Shown here: positions 23,000-35,133 of the stretch, piece after piece
How positions within the stretch are numbered: the stretch's first letter is position 1
Layout: the number at the start of each line of letters is the position of its first letter
Origin: Microbotryum silenes-acaulis
Taxonomy: Eukaryota; Basidiomycota; Microbotryomycetes; Microbotryales; Microbotryaceae
Direction: 5' to 3'
DNA: 64,000 nucleotides
NCBI GenBank assembly: GCA_003665825.1
Contig: QPFY01000024.1
Location: forward strand, 124,001-188,000
Notes under the pieces: generated by a model
Told to the model about the DNA's origin: nothing
Seen by the model: only the letters and a program-made list of their open reading frames with translations
Databases searched by the model: none
Translations under genes and position numbers: made by a program

Positions 23000-25900
23000 A
23001 TGTTTCGACTCTCTGCCTACCTGTGCTTGTTCCAATCGACCGCCGTCTGGACGCTCGTCACCGCCACAGGCCCCGAGTCGCCTGGTGTGTTCAGGTACAA
23101 AACGACGGTCCCTTCCTCGAGAAGCCAATATCAGACCAAACATGGATTTCTCAATGTCCAGTAGGTCTTGCAGCATGGCAAGTGGTCCATCCCCACCATT
23201 GCCGAGTTCTACGGACTCTGCGCGCGAGCCTCCGCCGCGTCAACACCGCGCTGGACGCTCCTGACTAACTGTCGGTGACGCGAGAGGGGAGCGGTGAAGG
23301 CGGTGGTCTATCAAGAATTCCACTTGTGCTTGCACTGAGGTCAAGATGTACGGTTCCATTCCAGACACTTTGTCGAGCACAAAACCTCGGTCGAGGAAAA
23401 GTATCGCAACAATCAAGCCACCGCCGCGCTGAAAAGCCTCACCTCGCCCAACGACGTGAATCTCCAATCAGCCAAGTCTCGCGCCCGAAGGGATCTCGAT
23501 ACCATCGATGTTGAGTACGTTCCCTTCGTTCACCACGACCGCGGTCTGACCTCCCGCTGCGGGTAGTGTCTCCGATGAGCGGCGGCTTTCCTTCGACCGA
23601 CTCGTCGCCACGAGATACAGTGGAAATCATCCGAGGCGAGGCCAGCCGAAGCACGCGCTAATTCAGCCGCACTCCCTCCAGCGGTTTTCACAATCATAAG
23701 CAACAGATCGAAAGCAAATACCGCAGCAACCAACAGCTGGCTACCGCCAATCAAGTCACGTCTGCGACCGATTTTGTGTTCAGGAAGGCAAACGCTCTGA
23801 CGCGACGCAGCTCGAAAAATCTCGCCCAGTCTTTGCATAAGCTCGATGGAACCACTGGCCAATCTATGGCGCTGAACAAACGCGGAGGTGCAAGCTCCGC
23901 GACCGTCGCTCTTGCGGGATTCAGTGAGTTCCCTTTCTTCCGTGTGCCCAGCCATGGCCGTTGGGCTGAAGCCATCTTCGCATGTGAATGTATGCTATTG
24001 CTACGCTGGTACTGACGTTATGAGGTATCCAGAGCAAGAAAGTGGGAATTTTGTAGATTTCAAGGTCTCGATCGGAAGTCTACACGAGGAATTCATCGTC
24101 GTCTTCGATACGGGGTCTGCAGAGTGAGCCTCCGCTACTTTCTCCTTTCGAGGAGGGGGATTTTCGACGAGTGCACTTCTGAGCTTTTCTATTCCCGACC
24201 CTTCCCAGGCTATGGGTGCCGAGTTCTTCGTGCAAAACGAAGCCCAACCGTTTCAGTGGCAAATCTACCACGTTAGGCCTCTCGGGCAAGCGGTGGTCGA
24301 TCAATTACCGTAAGCCAGCCAAGTATCGCAGAATGCAAGAATGCGAAGCCTGAGGCTCATGTCTTGCAAGGAAGCTAATTAAAAGAAGCCAATGCCTGAC
24401 AGGGAGTGGCTCCACAGTCGGCACTATCGTTAGGGATTCCGTGCAAGTTGGTAATTTGACCATAAAGCAGCAACTCTTTGCCCTCGCCGATCAGATCTCG
24501 TCCAGCATCAACGAGCTGCCGACCGACGGGGTGATAGGATTCGCGTTCTCTTCGATAGCAACCGGGCAGATGACCACCTTCTTTGAAAATCTGGTCAATA
24601 CCAACGCAATCAGTCAACCTTTGATCGCCTTCACCCTCGACTACGCTACGCCGAAAGGTGAACTCGTCATCGGAGGAACTGACAGCTCCAAGTTCCAAGC
24701 CGCCAGCCTGCAGTACCACACCGTGAGGGCTCAAGGGTACTGGCAAATCGCGTGCGAGGGGATCGTTATCGATGACCAGGTGGTGCAGGGCACAAAAATG
24801 AACGCTGCTATTGACACAGGTACCGCGTAAGTGGTAGACTTGAGCACCCGGTTTATCTTGCGGTCCGGGCGAAAATCCATATTCTGACCTCTCGACTCCC
24901 GGCTCGGGTCCCACAGATTGATATTGATCCCTACCGACATCGCGACGGCTCTATTTCAAGCGATCCCAGGCTCCGTCCAAAACCCAACTTTTGGTTGGAC
25001 CATGCCCTGTCAAGCTACGATCAAGACGATCGGCCTTTCCTTCGGTGGGAATACGTACAAGGTCCCCCTCAGCGAGCTCGTTCTTGGACGTGAGTGTCGA
25101 GGAAAGGATCGCTCTCGCGCGCTGCGGGGTCCACTGACAGGCGTCTGGTAACTTCAAACATCGTGACACAACAGGGGACCCCAATGATGCGAGCCAGTGC
25201 AAAATAGCTATCGCGACCTCTTCAGCCACCGATCTCAACTATAACCCCGTGGCGATCATTGGGAGTGCCTTCCTCCATGTGAGTTGACCGCGATGGATGG
25301 GCTACTTTGGAGCATGACCGTATCGAAGTGAAGTCCTGACGTTCGCGCTCCGCCATCGTCCGGACCCACGCCGGACCACACTTCCCCTTATCCTATATTC
25401 AGACCTTGTACACCATCCTCACGTACAAGGATCCAAAGAACGGCCAGCCGGCCGTGGGATTCGCGCAGCTTTTGGGCGGCAGCGGCGGCGGCGCAACTGG
25501 GGTAAGATCTCCTATCAAAACCCTTGAATCAGGTGTATCCAGCACATACAACACAATATTGACAGCTTCTTCAATTTATATTTTACGCCTGAAAACCCTA
25601 CGTCTCTGGAAATGCCTACACCGCCTCCCACAATGCCGCACGTGTAGGTTGCTCCCCTCCCGACGAAGGGTTCGGCTCCGTCGGCCCCTGTAGGCTCGTC
25701 AGGTCCCAAATCTACTACTAATAGTACCGGTACCGGTGGAGGAGGAGGATCCGTAGGAGGATCGGGGTCAGCACCAGGATCGAGGTCAGCACAGGGATCG
25801 GGATCAGGAACTGGTGGAGGACCAGGATCTGGAGCTGGTGGAGGACCAGGAGCAGGAACTGGTGGAGGACCAGGATCTGGAGCTGGTGGAGGACCAGGAG

Positions 25901-26403
25901 CAGGAACTGGTGGAGGACCAGGATCTGGAGCTGGTGGAGGACCAGGATCTGGAGCTGGTGGAGTATCAGGATCAGGAAGTGGAGGAGGAGCTAGCGGCGC
26001 CCCTCCTGGCAACCAGACTACCGCCCAGACGCACCCGCCCTCCGTCAACTTGCAACCTGACTCACCTGCCGGGTAAGCAGCGAGTTTCTGGCTAGACGAT
26101 CCTCCGTCATAGTCCTGGCGTACCGCGTACCGAAAAACGAGCTCATTCTATCCCCAACCTTTGACACCGTATAGTAACCAAACTGGAGACTCGTCTTCGA
26201 ACCAGGACTCGAACCCCGACGCTCCCGGGAACCTCGCTACCATCAATCCTGTCCTGCCACAGTTGCCGATCGTGCCGCCTGTCAACAACAGCAGCACTTC
26301 GAACACACCCTTCAGCCCGGACTCCTCTGCGGCCAGTATCACTACGCTTCCCCTCTCCTTCCTCTTGGCGCTTGTGTCGGCTGCCTTGGCTCTTCTCGCT
26401 TAG
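23000..26403 (+). CDS. GPI-anchored aspartic protease B (yapsin-like)
   Basis: Eleven exons (23000-23160, 23365-23514, 23682-23923, 24033-24123, 24209-24309, 24403-24826, 24917-25089, 25175-25278, 25403-25501, 25648-26072, 26175-26403) total 2,199 nt, 732 aa. A signal peptide (MFRLSAYLCLFQSTAVWTLV) and a propeptide with RR and KR sites lead to the catalytic domain: FDTGSAELWVPSSSC (D near residue 210) and AIDTGTALILIP (D near 386). QGYWQIACEG, AIIGSAFLH and GQPAVGFAQ follow as in pepsins. The tail is a Gly/Ser/Pro repeat, then NNSSTSN and a hydrophobic end (LPLSFLLALVSAALALLA), consistent with GPI anchoring to membrane or wall. Exons 2 and 3 encode similar propeptide segments (EEKYRNNQ and ESKYRSNQ), suggesting an exon duplication. 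Paralog of protease A. Confidence 0.9.
25800..25980 (+). repeat. 24-bp Gly-rich coding repeat
   Basis: About seven units encode alternating GSGAGGGP and GAGTGGGP within the protease B tail. The repeat gives a flexible linker between the protease and its anchor. Confidence 0.85.
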
Positions 26404-27014
26404 CATGTTGGGTGGACCTGCCCATTCGCAGAAACCATTCGGGTTTGCGCAACGGGCCGAGCATAGTCTCCTTCTCTCACCTGCTTCTCCAGGTAGCGTC
26501 TCCATCGCCACGTCTCTCTTTATTCGTCTCGAACACTGTTTATTCGTCAAATAGCACTACTTGCATCGCACAGTTGGCGAGTCCCACGCTGCCTTGCCAA
26601 ATATCGCGCAGCCCTCCAGTGAGGGAGGTGAGCTAGCCTGCATCCACTGTACTGCGTCTTTCGAAACGAGGACAGTGATAAAAGGGATGAGAAAGTTTAA
26701 GGCGCCGAATTCCTGAGAACCACAAATTCTGGCAAGCTTCGCCGGCTGAGCACCTGGTAGCTGGGCAGGAGAATCTCCGAGAGAAGCGGTCCGTGCGAGC
26801 AGCAGCGCGTCGTGGTGCCTCCCGTTGATTGACAATGACAAGCACACTCCTGGTCATTGCCCTCAGACCACCTCGCAGTTCCAACACAACTACACGCGCA
26901 CTTTTGAACAGGACATATACTACAGTCTCGCCGCTCGCCCCCCGTCGTACCCCAGAACTTCGCTGCAAAGGCCACACCACCCTTCGTGCTACCCGCCTTC
27001 GTCGTCATCGAACC
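26404..27014. other. Intergenic
   Basis: 3' flank of protease B and promoter of SPC19. No gene was recognised. Confidence 0.5.
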
Positions 27015-27885
27015 ATGTCGCGCGCTCGGCAGTCGATCTACCCTGGTCCCGTGGCGCCCACGTATTGGTCAACACTGGACCAGTGCTCACAGCACCTGCA
27101 TGCGAGCTGTTCTAACGTAAGACTGCCCATACAAAGCCACCAGATCGGGATTCCCTGTCGCTCGTGTCCCATCTTGACGCGTCGAGGCGCGTGATGTTGG
27201 TTGACTGCCGAGCATGGAGATGCTGGCTGACCGCCGAGCGTCGAAGGTGTTGCACAGAAGGACCTGACATGCCTTGGCTCGATCGTATTGTCGTGATACA
27301 GTTGAATGTTGCCTCCATCAGGCTCCACCTTGGCACGTACGACTTCCCGAGGCTGGCTCAAGTCGTCAACAATCGCAGGGTACGTTAGTTGAGCTTTCCG
27401 AGTGTTTTGTGTCCAGTGAGTCCAACTCACTATTCCATCAATGCCACGCTACCCCACAGGCGTTTGATACGGTCACCGAATCAGAAGTGACGGCTGCCCA
27501 GCGCGAACTGGCGAACGAGATGAAGCCCCAGATCTCGGAGCTGATCCAAAGGGCGGAAAATGGACTCGAGACGATGAAGAAACGGGAGAGGCTGTTGCGG
27601 ACGAGGGTGAGTCGATCGACATCTTTGTTGGTCTTTACCATCAATAAGAGTAGGCGCTAACCAGGACGCAATGGTCTCCTCATGCAGGTCGAGAAGCGGG
27701 CGACGTTGCCGAGTCAAGCGCCTCTGATCGCGCCGAATCTGGGAGCACTCGAGAGCCAGTTGGAAGCGCTGCGGCAGAAAAAGGAAGCCCTGGGAAAGCA
27801 GGTTGAAGGGTTGGAGCAGCAACTGGCCGACGTGAACAAGCCAAGAGGGGCATTCGGTCGACGAGTCGGGGGACAGCAGAGGTAA
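27015..27885 (+). CDS. DASH complex subunit SPC19
   Basis: Four exons (27015-27116, 27302-27379, 27460-27606, 27688-27885) total 525 nt, 174 aa. Fungal Spc19 features appear in order: an N-terminal YPGPVAPTYWSTLDQCSQHL like the family's P(S)x-SxLxxC-helix, then GTYDFPRLAQVVNNRR (family STYDLPRM-type), then the conserved helix TESEVTAAQRELANEM and PQISELIQRAENGLETMKKRE, and a C-terminal coiled coil (LESQLEALRQKKEALGKQVE). The DASH/Dam1 complex forms rings on kinetochore microtubules and couples chromosomes to plus ends. The protein is at the short end of the family. All splice sites are canonical. It is the intact partner of the broken copy at 21404-22249. Confidence 0.85.
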
Positions 27886-28236
27886 CCACTTCATCGCGGC
27901 AGCCGAAGGAGCGAGTGGGACCTCGGGTCTTTTTTTGCCTGTGTTGTAATACAAGGCTGCGAAGTGGTTCTCGTAATGACTCATGGATACCATTGTCACC
28001 TGTCACGTTACTGAGGTGCTATAAAGGCCCATGGGGGTGCCGGGGCAAGCGCTCTTGCAGTCACCCGGGAGACTCATTTGAGGCCCCGTGTTCAAAGGTG
28101 GGCGGCCGCTCCGCAACTCGCGCTCGTGCAAAGCCGGCACCTGAGCCTGAGAAACCGCGCTAAAACATTTGCGACAATGATAGCCGAAGCCGCCTTTCCA
28201 TGACGATCAAAACAAGACCGTCTCCGTATGGGACTC
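27886..28236. other. Intergenic between convergent genes
   Basis: 3' flanks of SPC19 and the GT64-like gene. No gene was recognised. Confidence 0.5.
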
Positions 28237-29803
28237 TCACAGCTCGTCATGCACCTCGGCCGCCACCGACTCATCCGCGTCTCCTCTCTTGGCCGCTCCG
28301 TCCGTGTCGCCACCCTCCCTATCCTCAAGGCTCTGTAGCCAATCTTGCACTTCTTGCTCGCTCATAGACTCGAGTGCCTCAGCGAGCCTTCGATTCTCCT
28401 CTCGTTCAAAAGCAATCTGCCCCCAATCGCGCTTGTCGAGAGCCCACGCGGGCTCGTCCCATTGTTCCATCGGCTTGATCGCTCTCGCCTCGTCTTCGAT
28501 CTTTTTCGAGATCGAGTAGTCGCACCGCAGCAACGGGTAGTAGCTTGGTATGGTGGAACGAGAGAGGCCAGAGACAGAGGTGTCATATTTAGAAAAGACG
28601 TTAAAGTAGTGTGACAGACACAGCGCTCGTTGAGTGAAGTGATCAATCTTGGGAGGTTCCAAGGCACCGTGGGAGGATGCGGGCTCCTCCTCGTCATCGT
28701 CGTCGAAGCCTCGATTCCACAAGCCTTCGGAAGGTATGGATCGCAACGGCACTTGCGACTTTAGAAGCAAAGGCGCACGACGAGTCAAGTTGGAGACGAC
28801 AAAGTTGATCAAGATGTCGTCGCAGTTGAAGACTGGGGGTGGTGGGAAAGCGAATAAAAGTCATTCCCCCTGTGCGTAGAAGGATGAGTCGTATGTCCCA
28901 CTCACCTTCATCGACATAGTTCCTTAGCATTCGATACTCTTGCGTCCCTTGCCAATAATGCTCAAGCCATTTCTTCTTCATGAATGCCGCGTTGCTAAGC
29001 ACCATCGAGTAGGTTCTCGTCGGCTGGGCATTGTAGTCGACAGGTGAACCCTCCGAAGGGTCGTTCTCGGCTTGTCCATCAACGCCCGTCAATAGCTTGT
29101 CATGAGGCGCGATGTAATCCCGCCCTGTAAACCCAACGATCCTCTCTTGATTCTCCCGAAATCGTTGGTACCCCCATTCGATCGTTGTCCAAGGCAAGAC
29201 GAGGTCGTCGTCAAAAATCATCACGTCCTCCGTAGGGATCTCCTGATCCCAATCTAACCACGGGCGGAAGCGTTCGTTCATCGAGTTGACTTTGGAAGCT
29301 CGAACGACGACATTGATTCGATCGCGGAGGATGGGCGCAACGAGTGACTTGATTCCCGAAGGTTGAAGAAACTCGGGTAGAGGTACGCCAACGTTTTGCC
29401 AGACGATGACGAGGTGACGTAGTGAGTGTGGCGGATTCCTCGTCAGATACGCCAATAGTGAATGTAACATCTCGTCCCTTTGGTATGTTGCAATGATCAT
29501 CCTGTGCAGGCGGGGAAGAGGCAAAGATGAGCACTCTAGCACAGCTCGTGTGGGGCAAATCGCGGAGACCCGTTCGGCGACAAATCGAGCGACACCGACA
29601 TGCGCTTAGTGAGAGTATCGGAGTGAATACAAGACGTACGTGAACCCTTCATCGATCGGCCGAGGTTTGGAAGGTGGCAATCGATCAAAGAAGCTCGGAA
29701 GGTCATCCTCATTCCCGGCACTAAAGGCAGTCAGGATGCTGAGAGAGAACAGCAGCGAGTACATTGGCCAGCGACCCCACGCTATGATACAACATAACAG
29801 CAT
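28237..29803 (-). CDS. Exostosin-like glycosyltransferase (GT64 family)
   Basis: Three exons (29803-29640, 29501-28906, 28832-28237) total 1,356 nt, 451 aa. An N-terminal hydrophobic segment (MYSLLFSLSILTAFSAG) suggests a signal peptide or type II anchor in ER/Golgi. The catalytic domain begins FTMIIATYQRDEMLHSLL, has the metal-binding DDD in VMIFDDDLVLPW, and the family's late motif NCDDILINFVVSNLT, as in EXTL2-like GT64 domains, which transfer GlcNAc or GalNAc from UDP-sugars. The fungal acceptor is not known. A C-terminal extension of ~100 residues is acidic and likely helical (MSEQEVQDWLQSLED). The two introns are GT-AG and phase-consistent. Confidence 0.85.
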
Positions 29804-30246
29804 CTTTCCTGTTCAAAAGCGCTGGGGTTACCGGTCCATGAGCTTGGAGGACGTGTCGACACAATCCGCTGCGTTTATCGCGGAAGCAAGACATTGACGC
29901 GGCGGCGCGCGACATCCGCCGTCCGCGGTCGATCGCTGATTCCGACAAATTCCTACACTGGTCAGGCACACTCTGGCAGCTAGTCAGTTGGTCCGTCGAG
30001 CTGAAACAGGAACAAAACAGACTCATACGCATCGACATGACGACACCCATGTTTCGTATCATTCTTGAATCTCGCTGCTTTGTCCAACTCTTAGATGACG
30101 CGTCACCTTTTCCCTGGCCGCGCTTCATCGGTGTCTCGTAAATTCAACCGATAGTCTTCAACTTCAAGAATCCAAATCCAGCGGATCCCAACACAAATAG
30201 ACAACCATTCCATCCCAAAAAGTGAAAAAATCTCCCAGAATGCCAA
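29804..30246. other. Intergenic, promoter of the GT64-like gene and 3' flank of SPC34
   Basis: No gene recognised. Confidence 0.5.
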
Positions 30247-32318
30247 TCAAACCTTGAAGCCCAACATCGGACCCTCCTTACCCCTCCGATCAATTCTCAA
30301 AACCTGCTTCGAAACGAGCGAGTAAATTGTCGGCGTGACGAGATCCTCGGCCCATCCTCGCGCCTTGGCGAAGTCGCTGAGATGCAACTTGAGCGCATTC
30401 ATCGAGATCATGGGATCCTTCTTCCCCGGTGGAGGAGCGACGAATGTGGCTGCTCCTGCGCTCCCGAGCGATGAAGGGAGTACAGCGTCGCGGAGAGTGA
30501 TGGACAGAGGGGGCAAGGAAGACGAGGGTGGAGGGATCAAGGGTGTGCGCGAAAGGGTTGACAGGATCAGGTTGAGCGCCTCATATTCCATCGCTAATGC
30601 AGATGAAGGAGGCAATGGGTCGTCCTCGTTCGTTATTGTAGTCGTGGCGTGACTTCGGGCTGGCGAAACGGGTTCGACAGGGGCCGTAGAGACGGCGTCG
30701 ATCGCGGTGCGAAGGGTGGCCCTGATTTGAGAAGGAGTTGCGTATGAGCTCCCTGTGGCGCTCTCGCTGTTGTGAACTAGGAAGACTTACAATGTGTCGG
30801 CGATGGACAAGACTCCTTCGGCCGGAGCCTCTGCGGCATCCTGTGGTGGAAACGCTTCCCGAGCCCACGGGCGGATCGGATCTCCGAGTGTTGCCCAGAG
30901 TTTAGTCTGTGAATGCGGTTGACACAGGATGAGCATTCTGACACATGCTCTCTACAGCGGATCAGCCTGTGCACGCACCGAATACTGGACCAAGTCGGCC
31001 GCCGTGACGCCGGAGGGAAGCAGTTCAGCGTCCTTGGACTTCTTGGGTGACGCTTTGGCGGGGCTCAACCTCACCCCAGCTGGTGTACGGGCAGCTCGAG
31101 GCGTAATTTGGCGGCTAGAGCCCGGAGATGATGTGGTCATAGGAGTTCGCTTAGGCGTCCCTGTGGCCGGGCTGCGAGCAGCAGGCGATTTCGGTGGAGG
31201 TGTTGACTTGACTGGGGAGCGAGGACTAGCTGTCGCTGAGTTCATGCCGCGATTGGCACGCGGCGTGGTCCTGGAAGCTGACGTCGGCTGAGCACCAGAG
31301 GAAGCTCGTGCAGGAGTGTCTTGAGACGCAACTGCTTCGGCTCGCTTTTCGAGCATATCCGACTTTGCGAAAGGGTTCGCCTCCCCGGGACCAGGGAGAG
31401 GGGCTTTCGCCATTGGAATGCGTCGCGTTCTAGTCTTAGAAGATGCAGCAGCAACCTGTTGGCGACGAAACGATCCATCAGCTGAATTTAAAGATTGGAT
31501 CCTTTGATGTGCTCTGTTCTTACCTCTGCTTGCTTCTCCGCATGGATCTGCTGGAGCGCAAAAATCTCCATCTGCTCGCGCTTAATCGCCTCCTCGATGT
31601 CGGCTGCGCGCTGGAGCTCTTGCTCATGGGGATCCGTTGCTGCACGTGCAAGAGGCTAGGCACCAACGAGAGAGAGGAAGCAACATCAGTATGTATGGCA
31701 ACCCGCATGCCCGGCGAAGAATCTTGCCCACCTTCTTGAGCGCTTCCTCGTGCTCGATCATCGTCTCGAGTAGGCCATTGAACTGGTGTTGCAACGCTTC
31801 GACATGCTCGGTCGCCCTCGGAAGTGAACTATGAACAGAAACACTCAGTATCTCTGTCCTCAGGCTCATCAGCCGGACGGTACTCACTAGATGCTGAGCA
31901 GTTTGAGCGCGGCCCTCAAACACCTATCAGGATCCTCTGCCGCGGCAGTCCCCTTGCGTTCCTTGAGAGGACTCGCTTTCTCAAACATATTAGCCCTTTG
32001 CGGTCCACCCCTCTTTGTAGCCGTCCATTTCTCTTCTGCTCCCAGAACCGATGCAGCCCCGCCCGAAGCGCCAAAGGCAGTCCCCGCGTCATCTTCGTCG
32101 ATCAAGTCGCCGTCGAGCGCGTCATAACGAGACTCGAGCGTAGGGCGGAACAGGGCTAATTCGTACGGCTCGGCATCGCGGATCATGTAAGCTTCGAACT
32201 GTTTTTCGGTGGCTAGGATCGCGCGGGGCATGGCTTGGTCACGACGAAACGAGAGCGCATCGATCAAGGCGCTGCTTCGCGCGATCGAGTTGAGTGACTC
32301 GGCTAGGTATGTCGACAT
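30247..32318 (-). CDS. DASH complex subunit SPC34, with long C-terminal extension
   Basis: Six exons (32318-31888, 31828-31732, 31655-31524, 31455-30979, 30906-30791, 30721-30247) total 1,728 nt, 575 aa. The N-terminus fits Spc34: a helical start (TYLAESLNSIARSSALIDAL) followed by the signature MIRDAEPYELALF. Two coiled-coil segments follow (EALQHQFNGLLETMIEHEEA; ADIEEAIKREQMEIFALQQI). Spc34 pairs with Spc19 in the DASH ring. The last ~350 residues are unusual: a Ser/Pro/Thr/Lys-rich linker with many TP/SP sites (PKSPAARSPATGTPKRTP), then a folded-looking end (ALKLHLSDFAKARGWAEDLV). The splice from coiled coil to extension is canonical and in frame, so I treat it as one gene; a fusion or a mis-joined second gene is possible. 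The SP/TP density suggests cyclin-dependent phosphorylation, an inference only. Confidence 0.72.
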
Positions 32319-32689
32319 GGTCGGTGGTCGGTGGTCGACGTTAGTCCTCGTGTGGTCAAAATAATCGTGCGCTTGAATCTTGTGGGCCGAGCGTTAAGCG
32401 TGGTCTGGAGGCGATGCGCAGTGACAAGACGCGAGCGTAGATTCAGGAGCGCGACGCGTATCGACGCGACGGGCTGCCCCCTGCTGCCCCGAGGGGTCCT
32501 AGCGCAAGTAAAGCCGCTCGGCCTCTCCAGTGACGGGGTCCCATCCCGGATCCCGCCCGCTCACTGAACCACGCAAACGACTTTCTGATGCACCCACTAA
32601 CGCAGAATGCCCAGTTCAGGGGTTGTTTTTTGGGTAATTTAGTGGGCAAGGTGTACGTAGACACATAGGTCAGGCAATTACCATCAGAA

Positions 32690-35133
32690 CTAAAATTTGG
32701 CCAAAATCCGATGTTCCCGAGCGAAACGAGCTGATGATCGATATGAGGATATGAGCGCAGATCAGTTGCCATTCCTTGGAACACGATCAGGAACCGACTC
32801 ACCATACAGTAGAAGGATCGAACCGAGCATCATCGTTCCTCCACCGAAGTAAGCAACAGGCTGTAAGATGCAGGTGGGCCAGAGCACTAAGTCAGCGAGT
32901 CCGTGTATTCCCCACAGTATTCTAGGCGTACGCACCTTGTAGTCCCCTCCAGCAGCCGTCAACACTAACCCTCCAATAGGTCCACCGCAGAGTTGACCAG
33001 GGGCATTCACGAGAATCATGAACCCCACGAGCGTCGAGAGACCTTCCATTCCGAAGAGCTGTGCCGCAGCCATCGGCAGCAGACTGACGAACCACGCTCC
33101 TGTGAAGCCGTACAGCGCGCTGAACGCTATGATGGCGTCGAATGATGTGGTGCGGGGCCAGAAGAGAACTTGGAGGAGGCCCTGGAAAGTGTGAACTCGT
33201 AAAGTTAGATGCAAGACTGTCTTGATGGTGGGTCTGCCGGGCGTCTCCGCTCACTCCGAAGAACCAGGATGCAAAGAGCATGTTGACCGGTCCCGCCCGA
33301 TCGGCGACCAGCCCTGCGCAGATTCGACCGATCCCGCTAGCGGCGTTGGCCACGATCAACGGAGCGGCTGGCTTGAGGCCTGTACCCAAATTTGGCACGA
33401 CCTTGACCGTGTATGTTACCAAGAATGCGTAAGGGACGAGGTAGCCGAAGACTGAGGGGTAGGTTGACCGTGGTTAGTTGCTTCATGCTTTTGCGCCTGA
33501 GCAGGAATATGAAATGATCAAGGCTCACTTCCGACAAAAACACAGGCGATGAAACTGTAGAACGTCCTGTCTCTCCAAACTCCTTTCGGTAACCAACTGT
33601 AAGAGAAGGCGTAAAGGGTCAGTCACGACTCTCGGGAAGATGAAGCTCAGATTTGACGGGAACCGACTTTTTGGCCACTCGAGGCTGTCCGGGCAGACGA
33701 GGCGGTTCCCGTGTTCGAAGCAAAGTAAAAGTCGACGCTGTGGTGAACGCATTGATACCAGCGTAGACGAGAAGCATTTTCTTGAAGCCCTGGAGGATGG
33801 CAAGGAGGCGCACATTCCCACCAATTTCGACTCAGCCTGGTCAGCGAGAAAACCCCGCGCAGGCTCTTTGAACATGGGGAGAGTTCAAACCCACCAATTT
33901 CGGTAGCAAACTTCGCATGATGAGAGACGCCATCCCACCACCAAGTCCGGTTCCGCTGACGGCAATGCCACTAGCAAAACCCCTTCGCTTCAAGAACCAC
34001 TGCGACGGCAACGCGCAGACGAGTGGGAAGGTGCAGCCAACCGATATTCCAACACCCACGCCGAGGAACAGGAAAAGCAGCGGCAATCGATCGACCGAAA
34101 GCGCGGATGCGACGAGCGTGATGATGTAGAGGATCGAGCCGATCGCGATGATTGGTCGATAGCCAAACTTGTCGCCCAGGCGGCCGGAAATGAAAGCAAA
34201 AGCTGCAACGTTGTCGAACGAGCAGGGGTCAGAATCAAGGCACATATCGCCCGTCTGAAGAGCGCAGGTGACTTACCGTTCATTCTAGAGATGAATGAAA
34301 TGGATGTGTCCGTGTTGCATCAGCTACCACGTCCGCCATAATTCTGCCGGCCAATCCCGAGGCACTCACAGGAAAGCGGCGACTCCCATCACTCCATTCA
34401 GCGTGGCCAGAGACAGGTTGGGGTAGTGGTTTCGAGACAGATCTTCGACCAACACTCCCCAGGTCATGCCGAACGCGAGGTGCGAGCTCGCAAACACCCA
34501 ACACCCCTGTCGTCGTCGTCAGTCGGGGTCAGGAGTAGGCCAGACCGTCAGCGACCGGTCTTACTGATGATTACGCGTCGGCGGGGCAATGACAGCGCGA
34601 GCCTGACCACGAGTGATTGCAAGGACGAGTGGACTCACGAATACGACCGACCAAGCTCGCAAACCTCCATCAGGGTAGGTCCATTCGACTACTTCGGGTT
34701 CTTCGTCCTTCGATACGGCCTTCTCGCAGTCGTCGAGCGATTCGCAAGGGCCCACTGGCACCTTGATCCCGGGATTCGGATCGCCCGGCGCGGCGGCGGC
34801 CTCGGACTTGGCTCGAGCCTCGCAACAAGGCGCTTCGCGACGCCGCTGACGCTGCTGGCGATGGCGCCTCAGCGGCTTGGACAGCTGTGCCAACATCCCT
34901 TCGGTCGGTGGTATCTCTAGCGATCGTACGGGCTCCAGTGAGCTGAATTTGGGCCCATTGCCGTGGTCTGTGCCTCCTCCGTCTCGTGCCAGTTTGTCGG
35001 CGACAGGCCGGTGTCCGGCCACGGTGGTCGATTTGGACGCGTGCGAGTCGGAGAAAGTGGTCGAGGTCGACGATGTAGATCTGGCCGACGACGAAGGCGA
35101 GGGGCCAATGGCCGGTGTAGTGCACGACGCCAT
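32690..35133 (-). CDS. Monocarboxylate-type MFS transporter
   Basis: Start ATG at 35133. A Ser/Thr-rich cytosolic N-terminus of ~155 residues ends in the family motif YPDGGLRAW at the first membrane segment. Exons follow: 35133-34639, 34506-34370, an 8-nt micro-exon 34284-34277, 34202-33895, 33789-33627 and several more. The transmembrane blocks fit the 12-helix major facilitator fold, with GRLGDKFGYRP between helices 2 and 3 and GLVADRAGPVN in the second half. The end reads ARFAREHRILAKF, a common C-terminus in fungal MCT-like carriers, after a splice near 32.73 kb. Fungal members move monocarboxylates or riboflavin at the plasma membrane; the substrate cannot be told from sequence. Confidence 0.82.

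Noticed and set aside
25515..26048. Minus-strand Pro/Asp-rich frame opposite the protease B tail
   Set aside because: Antisense reading of the Gly-rich repeat; it also crosses an intron of the sense gene.
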